NCBI GenBank assembly: GCA_947305045.1
Contig: CAMZCW010000165.1
Span: forward strand, 1 to 5,469
DNA from: an uncultured Bacteroidales bacterium
GTDB taxonomy: Bacteria > Bacteroidota > Bacteroidia > Bacteroidales > UBA932
Reading direction: 5' to 3'
Length of the DNA: 5,469 nt
Numbering within the stretch: the stretch's first letter is position 1; each line of letters starts with the position of its first letter. Positions 1 to 5,469 of this stretch are shown here, one piece after another. A model generated the notes under the pieces. That model saw only the letters and a list, made by a program, of their open reading frames with translations, had not been told where the DNA came from and did not search any database. Both the position numbers and the translations under genes were made by a program.

Positions 1-1415
1 TCGAAGGTAACTTCAATCTGAGGTACGCCACGGGGTGCCGGAGCAATGCCGTCCAGGTGGAAGATGCCAATCTGCTTGTTGTCCTTGGCCATGGGGCGTT
101 CGCCCTGCAGCACGCGGATTTCCACACCGGGCTGATTGTCTGCGGCCGTGGAGAACACCTGGCTCTTCTTGGCCGGGATAGTGGTGTTGGACTCGATGAG
201 CTTGGTCATGACACCGCCGAGGGTTTCGATACCCAGGCTCAGCGGGGTGACATCCAGCAGAAGCACGTCCTTCACATCACCGGCGAGCACACCGCCCTGG
301 ATGGAGGCGCCGATGGCGACAACCTCGTCCGGGTTCACGCTCTTGTTGGGCTCTTTTCCGAAGAAGTTCTTCACCAGTTCCTGTACATAAGGGATACGGG
401 TGGAACCGCCGACCAGCAGGACTTCGTCAATATCCGAAGGATTCAGGTGCGCATCGGCAAGGGCCTGACGGCAAGGGGCGATGGAGCGCTGGAACAGAGC
501 GTCCGACAGTTGCTCGAACTTGGCACGCGTGAGGGTCTTTGCGAGGTGCTTGGGCACACCGTCCACCGGCATGATGTACGGAAGGTTGATTTCCGTGGAG
601 GTCTGGCTGGAAAGTTCAATCTTGGCTTTCTCAGCGGCCTCTTTCAGACGCTGGAGGGCCATCGGATCTTTCTTAAGGTCGATACCGCCGTTCTCTGCAG
701 CGAACTCGCTGGCGAGCCAGTCGATGATAACCTGGTCAAAGTCGTCACCGCCCAGGTGGGTATCACCGTTGGTGGAGAGGACCTCGAACACGCCGTCACC
801 GAGCTGGAGGATAGAGATATCGAAGGTACCGCCGCCGAGGTCATACACGGCCACTTTCATATCCTTGTCCTTCTTGTCCAGGCCATATGCCAGAGCGGCA
901 GCCGTGGGCTCGTTGATGATACGCTTGACATCCAGACCGGCAATACGGCCGGCTTCCTTGGTGGCCTGACGCTGGGAATCCGAGAAGTAGGCAGGGACGG
1001 TAATCACAGCCTCTGTTACTTCCTGACGGAGGTATTCTTCCGCCGTCTTTTTCATCTTCTGGAGAATCATGGCGGAGATTTCCTGCGGCGTGTACAGCTT
1101 ACCATTGATATCTACGCGCGGGGTGTTGTTTTCACCACGAACCACTTTATAAGGTACGCGGCTCACCTCGGTGTTCACCTGGTCATAGGTTTCACCCATG
1201 AAACGCTTGATGGAGAACACGGTATTGTTGGGGTTGGTAATGGCCTGACGCTTGGCCGGAGAGCCAATTTTACGCTCACCACCGTCAGTGAAGGCCACTA
1301 CGGAAGGGGTTGTGCGCTGCCCCTCGTTGTTGATAATGACAGTAGGCTGATTGCCTTCCATCACAGCGACGCAGGAATTGGTAGTTCCCAGGTCGATACC
1401 GATAATTTTACCCAT
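1..1415 (-). CDS. dnaK: Molecular chaperone DnaK (Hsp70), 5' part, cut by the left window edge
   Basis: This gene encodes the cytosolic ATP-dependent Hsp70 chaperone, which binds exposed hydrophobic segments of unfolded proteins and works with DnaJ and GrpE. The 471 residues visible begin [18 protein letters not shown], which includes the phosphate-1 loop. Phosphate-2 ([10 protein letters not shown]) lies at about residues 192-201, with the conserved Thr197 that corresponds to the autophosphorylated Thr of E. coli DnaK. Other Hsp70 signatures are [16 protein letters not shown] (138-152), [12 protein letters not shown] (167-178) and LVGGSTRIP (334-342). The hydrophobic interdomain linker [13 protein letters not shown] (383-395) leads into the start of the substrate-binding beta domain. 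The rest of that domain and the helical lid lie outside the window; bacterial DnaK is normally about 630-640 residues. The start at 1415 is set by the canonical [10 protein letters not shown] terminus. The leader is A/T-rich (AAAAGATTATAACT) and has no Shine-Dalgarno sequence, as is usual in Bacteroidota. The function is certain. Confidence 0.98.
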   Translation of the reverse strand, partial: MGKIIGIDLGTTNSCVAVMEGNQPTVIINNEGQRTTPSVVAFTDGGERKIGSPAKRQAITNPNNTVFSIKRFMGETYDQVNTEVSRVPYKVVRGENNTPRVDINGKLYTPQEISAMILQKMKKTAEEYLRQEVTEAVITVPAYFSDSQRQATKEAGRIAGLDVKRIINEPTAAALAYGLDKKDKDMKVAVYDLGGGTFDISILQLGDGVFEVLSTNGDTHLGGDDFDQVIIDWLASEFAAENGGIDLKKDPMALQRLKEAAEKAKIELSSQTSTEINLPYIMPVDGVPKHLAKTLTRAKFEQLSDALFQRSIAPCRQALADAHLNPSDIDEVLLVGGSTRIPYVQELVKNFFGKEPNKSVNPDEVVAIGASIQGGVLAGDVKDVLLLDVTPLSLGIETLGGVMTKLIESNTTIPAKKSQVFSTAADNQPGVEIRVLQGERPMAKDNKQIGIFHLDGIAPAPRGVPQIEVTF

Positions 1416-1445
1416 AGTTATAATCTTTTAAATTGTTTGCTTGCT

Positions 1446-1475
1446 AAAAGGCGCCGCCCCAAATGGAGCGACGCC
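1446..1475 (-). terminator. Terminator-like hairpin with T-tract between the outer-membrane protein gene and dnaK
   Basis: Read on the minus strand, the arm GGCGTCGCTCC (1475-1465) is followed by the four-base loop ATTT, then the arm GGGGCGGCGCC (1460-1450), then TTTT (1449-1446). All eleven positions pair if two G-U wobbles are allowed. On the plus strand the same two positions would be C-A mismatches, so the structure is designed for minus-strand RNA. It lies about 60 bases past the stop of the FadL-type gene and 30 bases before the dnaK start. It is best read as an intrinsic terminator of the upstream lipoprotein/FadL unit. The short T-run leaves open a leaky terminator or a structural element in the dnaK leader. 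Confidence 0.7.
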
Positions 1476-1484
1476 ATGGTTTTA

Positions 1485-1499
1485 TCGAACATCGTGCCA
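1485..1499 (-). promoter_or_regulatory. Candidate sigma-54-like promoter for dnaK
   Basis: The minus strand reads TGGCACG at 1499-1493, a full match to the -24 element of the sigma-54 consensus TGGCACR-N4-TTGC. At the correct spacing the -12 position reads TCGA instead of TTGC, so T and G match but the second T and the C do not. The predicted transcription start would be near 1473, giving a dnaK leader of about 58 bases. No clear TAnnTTTG primary promoter and no CIRCE element was found in this gap. Only half of the -12 box matches, so this is a candidate. Confidence 0.35.
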
Positions 1500-1510
1500 G
1501 TGTTTGCCTG

Positions 1511-1525
1511 CTGACAAAATGGCAG
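1511..1525. promoter_or_regulatory. Inverted repeat upstream of the dnaK promoter candidate (possible operator)
   Basis: On the minus strand the sequence is CTGCCA-TTT-TGTCAG, an imperfect inverted repeat with five of six arm positions matching. It sits about 20 bases upstream of the TGGCACG element and just after the FadL-type gene stop. Its size and position suit a dimeric regulator acting on dnaK. The regulator is not identifiable from the window. Confidence 0.4.
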
Positions 1526-1536
1526 ATTTTTGGACA

Positions 1537-3216
1537 CTAGAAGCGCCAGCCAAAGGTAATGAGAGCATCCCAGAGACGGACCTTGGCCTCCAGCTCAGGC
1601 GTAAGTACGGAGTTGTCTATCCGCTTGGAGAAAGGGTCTGCGTCGTACGTATAATAATCATAGGCCAGGATATAATCCCGCGGCATGAAACGTACCCGAA
1701 CGGCAGCATCCAGGAAGAACGCGCCAAAACTGGCACCAAGCCCCACGGACGCGACATGCTTTGCCTGACGGATTCTCTCTGCGGAGGACAGCGGCGTGCT
1801 GGTCCAGTCTGCATTGATCCAATTCTTCTGGGCCGATGTAATGTAGTTGTAACCGGCACGGATGGAGAAGAATGGAGCGGGCTTCACCTCCAGACCGGCA
1901 CGGAACTGATGGCCCACGGTAAGGGCATTCCGGATGTCCCCGTTGGCATCTGTCAGATAAGCGGGCATGGTGGAGCTGTTCCCCCGGTAGCGGGCGCTGG
2001 CGTAATCCGTGAGTTCATAGTCTGCGCTGAATACTGCCACGGAACCGAAGGCATATGCCAAACCGGCATTCAGGCGCCAGGGCTGCTGGAGACGGAAAGT
2101 CCAGTCATCCTCCGGGCTGGTGGATGGCAGCACGGTTTTGCCGGAAAGCCGGACCTCGCCGGAGTATGCCTGACGGGCGCGCATATTGGTAAATGTGGGC
2201 GACTGGATGGCCACCCCCAGCCGCAGCCCGCCCACAGGGCGCCACAGCAAGCCGGCTTTTACATATACGCCACTTCCCCGCAGGGAATAACTGTGTTTCA
2301 TCATGAGGGAGGAAAAACTTGCCCTGGTGCCGTCCGTGTACTCAATTACCGGAAAATCCTCCGGGTTTTCCGGCGACTCCTGCCAATACTCCGACAGGTT
2401 GTAGTTGAGCATGGAGAATCCCAGGTTGAAGCCCAGGTACAACTGGTCATTGTAGTTGGCCGACATATTCAGGAACAGGTCCTGCTTGTAGCCGTACGTT
2501 TGCTGGCCGTATTTTTGAAACACGGGCGCTGCCAGCCAGCAGTTGTTGCCGGCATCACGAACTTCGGTGACCGCCTGGTACTTGTTGGCGCTCCCGGGGA
2601 TGCCGTTGAACATACCGCTGCGATACCCCACCATGTCTATCCAGGCCGGCATCCGGGACACATCCGAGCCGTCGTACCACCAGTCTTCCGAGCCAAGCAC
2701 GTTCTCTGTATAGCCTTCTGCCGATGATGCCAGTGCGGCTGCAAAAGAGTTGTCCGCATTGACGCCCGAGCCAACGGTACGGCCCGTGAAGTCATTGGTG
2801 GCATTGGATACCAGGCCAAAGGAGAAACGCTTCCATCCGGCACGGCGGCCGGTATCGGCATTGATAATAAAGCCGATATTGGGAAGTTTCACGCGGGCAT
2901 AGGCGGAATTGACCTTATCTCCCAGGCCGACAGGCGAAGCGGAGCCTTCCGGAACAACACCGGTGACAAGGGTGCTGGAGATGCTCAGGCCGGGGGTAAT
3001 AACCACCTGGGAATAGCCCGCCACGGAGGACCCGGCCGGATTAAATCCAATGGAGCCGAGGTCTCCGCCAATGGCCGTTAAGGCATTGCCCATACCCACG
3101 CTCCGCGCGGTACCTTGATACAGGTTCTCGGAAAAATAGAGGGCATCCTGCCAACTCTGGGCAACGGCCGCCACCGAGACGACCGCTCCCAATGCGAATG
3201 TTATGATTCTTTTCAT
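1537..3216 (-). CDS. FadL/OmpP1/TodX-family outer-membrane transport protein
   Basis: The 559-residue product starts with a classical Sec signal peptide: MKR, a hydrophobic stretch at residues 4-19, and a likely cleavage after AVA19 before Gln20. Residues 27-64 contain YFSENLYQGTARSVGMGNA and GGDLGSIGFNPAGSS. These match the N-terminal region of the FadL/TodX family, including the conserved NPA motif (59-61). The rest alternates aromatic and polar residues as transmembrane beta-strands do (for example QLYLGFNLGFSMLNYNL), and the protein ends in ALITFGWRF with a terminal Phe typical of a BAM-recognised beta-signal. FadL relatives are barrels that let hydrophobic compounds cross the outer membrane; Bacteroidales members are often annotated as outer membrane protein transport protein or hemin receptor. 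The substrate here is unknown. The gene starts 12 bases after the lipoprotein stop with no Shine-Dalgarno sequence, so the two are probably co-transcribed and possibly translationally coupled. The family is well supported; the transport role is inferred. Confidence 0.88.
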   Translation of the reverse strand: MKRIITFALGAVVSVAAVAQSWQDALYFSENLYQGTARSVGMGNALTAIGGDLGSIGFNPAGSSVAGYSQVVITPGLSISSTLVTGVVPEGSASPVGLGDKVNSAYARVKLPNIGFIINADTGRRAGWKRFSFGLVSNATNDFTGRTVGSGVNADNSFAAALASSAEGYTENVLGSEDWWYDGSDVSRMPAWIDMVGYRSGMFNGIPGSANKYQAVTEVRDAGNNCWLAAPVFQKYGQQTYGYKQDLFLNMSANYNDQLYLGFNLGFSMLNYNLSEYWQESPENPEDFPVIEYTDGTRASFSSLMMKHSYSLRGSGVYVKAGLLWRPVGGLRLGVAIQSPTFTNMRARQAYSGEVRLSGKTVLPSTSPEDDWTFRLQQPWRLNAGLAYAFGSVAVFSADYELTDYASARYRGNSSTMPAYLTDANGDIRNALTVGHQFRAGLEVKPAPFFSIRAGYNYITSAQKNWINADWTSTPLSSAERIRQAKHVASVGLGASFGAFFLDAAVRVRFMPRDYILAYDYYTYDADPFSKRIDNSVLTPELEAKVRLWDALITFGWRF

Positions 3217-3228
3217 GACAAGTCTGAT

Positions 3229-4491
3229 TTATCTGCGGGAAGAACGGGAACCGCCGCCACCGGAATAACCGCCGGAGCGGGAACCGCCACCGGAATAACC
3301 GCCTCCAGAGTAACCGCCAGAACGGGAACCGCCGGAATAGCTGCCGGAGGAGCGGTAGCTGGAACTGCCACTGGAGCGATAACTGCTGCTACCGCTGGAG
3401 CGGGAAGAGCTGCTGCCGGAAGAACGGTAGTTGGAGCTGCCAGAACTGCGGTAGTTGGAACTGCCGGAACTGCGGTAGTTGGAGTTTCCGGATCGGGAAG
3501 AGCTGCTGCCGGAGCTGCGATAGCCGGAGCTGCGGCTGCCGCTTGAACGGCTGACGCCACTGCCGGAAGTGGACCGGCCGGTGCTTACCGTTGAACGGCT
3601 GCCACTGCGGGAAGCCGTGGTGCTGGCAGAACGGGATGCCGCCGATACACCGGAGCGGGAGGCAGAAGATACGCCGGAACGTGAAACAGTAGAACGCGTT
3701 GTGGAACTGGCGGAACGGGCTACCGAAGAGGCGCTGGAGCGACTGCCGGAAGCCGACCGGACACTGGCGCCGCCGGAAGAAACCGTACCTGTCCGGACCG
3801 ACCGGGAACTGCTCCCCACGCGTGAACTGCGTGCCGTACCCACACGGGTGGAAGTTATGCTGCGGACATCCGAACGGAAAGCACCGCCACGGGCGCTGTA
3901 GCCACCGGCATAAGGGGCGTTATACCGGCCCCTTCCGGACCAATAATAACCGCCGGCGGGACCATAATAGAAACCCGGGCCGTAGCTGTACCAGCGGTGC
4001 CGATACCAGGAATCCCAGTAAAAACGCGGGCCATACCAATAGGGACGATACCACGGATCCCAAGGGTCCCAGGCCCAGGAACGATAGTAAAACGGGCCAT
4101 CCCAGAACCAGGAACGATACCCACAATACCAGGGATCCCAGTACCAAGGACGATACCACGAATAACCGTAATACCAAGGGTCGTTGAGCCAGACATGGTC
4201 CGTGACCAGTACCAAGGTAGTGGTTTCATTAGTAAGGCGTTGCGGTTTGGTGGCAGGCACCACCAGGGTGTCCCCGTTGCTATTTACGATATAAGCTTGC
4301 GATTGCTTGCTTTCTGCAAGGAGATTATCCAGTTCCGACTCCGTTGCAGCCGTAATGGTTGGCGTTGCAGGAGCGACAGAAGGACGGGAATATACACCGT
4401 CATCGTAAACTTTGGTTTGGAGCTGGCTCGTGGAAGAGCAGCCCCAGGCGGCTAATACCGCGACGGCACAGGCCAAAAAACTCTTTTTCAT
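3229..4491 (-). CDS. Putative lipoprotein with Trp/Tyr-rich middle and Ser/Arg/Gly-rich repeat tail
   Basis: I recognise no family with an assigned function for this 420-residue protein. Residues 1-18 (MKKSFLACAVAVLAAWGC) look like a lipoprotein signal with Cys18 as the acylation site, although Ala and Trp at -3 and -2 make the lipobox atypical. Residues 19-100 are ordinary sequence with a short acidic stretch (ESELDNLLAES). Residues 101-184 are strikingly aromatic, with 17 Trp, many Tyr and recurring DPWY/WYRP units. From residue 209 to the end there are 31 Arg but no Lys, Asp or Glu, and the rest is mainly Ser, Gly, Thr, Tyr, Val and Ala. Residues 324-383 form an eight-residue tandem repeat, and the last 37 residues are Gly/Ser/Tyr-rich and end SRSSRR. 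The start at 4491 is fixed by the signal peptide and by a strong Shine-Dalgarno sequence seven bases upstream. Its neighbour 12 bases downstream is an outer-membrane barrel, which supports an envelope location. Long reading frames in other phases over the tail are artefacts of low complexity. Confidence 0.85.
   Translation of the reverse strand: MKKSFLACAVAVLAAWGCSSTSQLQTKVYDDGVYSRPSVAPATPTITAATESELDNLLAESKQSQAYIVNSNGDTLVVPATKPQRLTNETTTLVLVTDHVWLNDPWYYGYSWYRPWYWDPWYCGYRSWFWDGPFYYRSWAWDPWDPWYRPYWYGPRFYWDSWYRHRWYSYGPGFYYGPAGGYYWSGRGRYNAPYAGGYSARGGAFRSDVRSITSTRVGTARSSRVGSSSRSVRTGTVSSGGASVRSASGSRSSASSVARSASSTTRSTVSRSGVSSASRSGVSAASRSASTTASRSGSRSTVSTGRSTSGSGVSRSSGSRSSGYRSSGSSSSRSGNSNYRSSGSSNYRSSGSSNYRSSGSSSSRSSGSSSYRSSGSSSYRSSGSYSGGSRSGGYSGGGYSGGGSRSGGYSGGGGSRSSRR
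3343..3522 (-). repeat. Tandem 24-bp repeat encoding an eight-residue Ser/Tyr/Arg/Gly unit
   Basis: Residues 324-383 of the lipoprotein follow the unit [S/N]YRSSGSS. Arg recurs at 325, 333, 340, 348, 356, 364, 372 and 380, so the spacing is eight except for one seven-residue step. Two adjacent DNA copies differ at only two of 24 bases, and the others are more diverged. Equivalent Ser positions use both TCN and AGY codons, which points to retention of the protein pattern after older duplications rather than very recent expansion. Copy number could vary between strains by slippage or recombination. Confidence 0.8.
3940..4191 (-). other. Trp/Tyr/Pro-rich segment of the lipoprotein
   Basis: This part of the lipoprotein gene encodes residues 101-184, in which about one residue in five is Trp and Tyr is similarly frequent. 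Short motifs such as DPWY, WYRP and RSWxW recur, and the matching DNA shows repeated GATCCCAG and GATACCA-like words on the plus strand. No transmembrane helix is apparent, because Asp, Arg and Pro break up the aromatic runs. Aromatic-rich segments can bind glycans or stack with other aromatic surfaces, but nothing here identifies a ligand. Confidence 0.75.
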
Positions 4492-4498
4492 CGTCAGT

Positions 4499-4508
4499 AC
4501 CTCCTTTT
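4499..4508 (-). promoter_or_regulatory. Strong Shine-Dalgarno sequence before the lipoprotein gene
   Basis: The minus strand reads AAAAGGAGGT at 4508-4499, followed by seven bases and then the ATG at 4491. This is close to a full complement of the 16S rRNA 3' end at a near-ideal spacing. It confirms the start codon. It stands out because the dnaK, FadL-type and proS starts in this window have no such site, in line with the usual lack of Shine-Dalgarno sequences in Bacteroidota. Confidence 0.75.
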
Positions 4509-4523
4509 ATCCAATAAAAATAA

Positions 4524-5469
<946 letters not shown>

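Noticed and set aside
57..1514. Plus-strand open frame of 485 codons opposite dnaK
   Set aside because: It lies antisense to an unmistakable dnaK reading frame. Long antisense frames opposite hsp70 genes are a well-known by-product of their codon use. The translation shows no recognisable domain, and its C-terminal end runs through the control region.
1416..1536. CIRCE-type heat-shock operator before dnaK
   Set aside because: The TTAGCACTC-N9-GAGTGCTAA pattern is absent. The inverted repeat seen at 1511-1525 is different in sequence and length.
1441..2727. Plus-strand open frame of 428 codons opposite the FadL-type gene
   Set aside because: The minus-strand frame has a signal peptide, the FadL N-terminal motifs and a terminal Phe. 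The plus-strand translation shows no family features and starts inside the terminator hairpin.
3115..3560. Ala/Thr/Val/Pro-rich open frames over the repeat tail of the lipoprotein gene
   Set aside because: They are other-phase readings of the same GC-rich repeats, which lack stop codons in several frames. The lipoprotein frame alone has a signal peptide and a ribosome binding site.
3231..3560. CRISPR-like array
   Set aside because: The repeats are in-frame coding repeats of 24 bp without unique spacers, so they belong to the lipoprotein tail.

Overview
The window looks like a chromosomal segment from a member of the Bacteroidota, most likely order Bacteroidales with a fairly high GC content (mid to upper fifties by eye, not computed). 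The pointers are an archaeal/eukaryotic-type prolyl-tRNA synthetase, a FadL/TodX-type outer-membrane protein with the sequence features of Bacteroidales homologues, A-rich leaders without Shine-Dalgarno sequences before two of the genes, and matches to the Bacteroides -7 box TAnnTTTG. I cannot name the genus. Alistipes or another Rikenellaceae-like gut lineage would fit the GC content, but this is a guess.

Layout. Bases 1-1415 (minus strand) hold the first 471 codons of dnaK; its C-terminal part lies beyond the left edge. Bases 1416-1536 are a short intergenic region with a strong minus-strand hairpin plus T-tract, a sigma-54-like -24 element and a CTGNCA/TGNCAG inverted repeat. Bases 1537-3216 (minus) encode a 559-residue outer-membrane beta-barrel of the FadL/OmpP1/TodX family. 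Twelve bases upstream of it, bases 3229-4491 (minus) encode a 420-residue putative lipoprotein. It has a Trp/Tyr-rich middle and a Ser/Arg/Gly-rich tail that contains tandem eight-residue repeats. Bases 4492-4637 are a divergent intergenic region with candidate promoters for both directions. It also holds an unexpectedly good Shine-Dalgarno sequence in front of the lipoprotein gene. Bases 4638-5469 (plus) hold the first 277 codons of proS, cut by the right edge.

How the genes relate. The lipoprotein and FadL-type genes are almost certainly one transcription unit, so their products may work together at the outer membrane. dnaK lies downstream in the same direction, behind a terminator-like hairpin and a candidate promoter of its own. 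proS is a divergently transcribed housekeeping gene. No gene-free stretch exceeds 150 bases, and I see no tRNA or rRNA gene, insertion sequence, CRISPR array or phage element. The least explained items are the low-complexity lipoprotein and the control region before dnaK.
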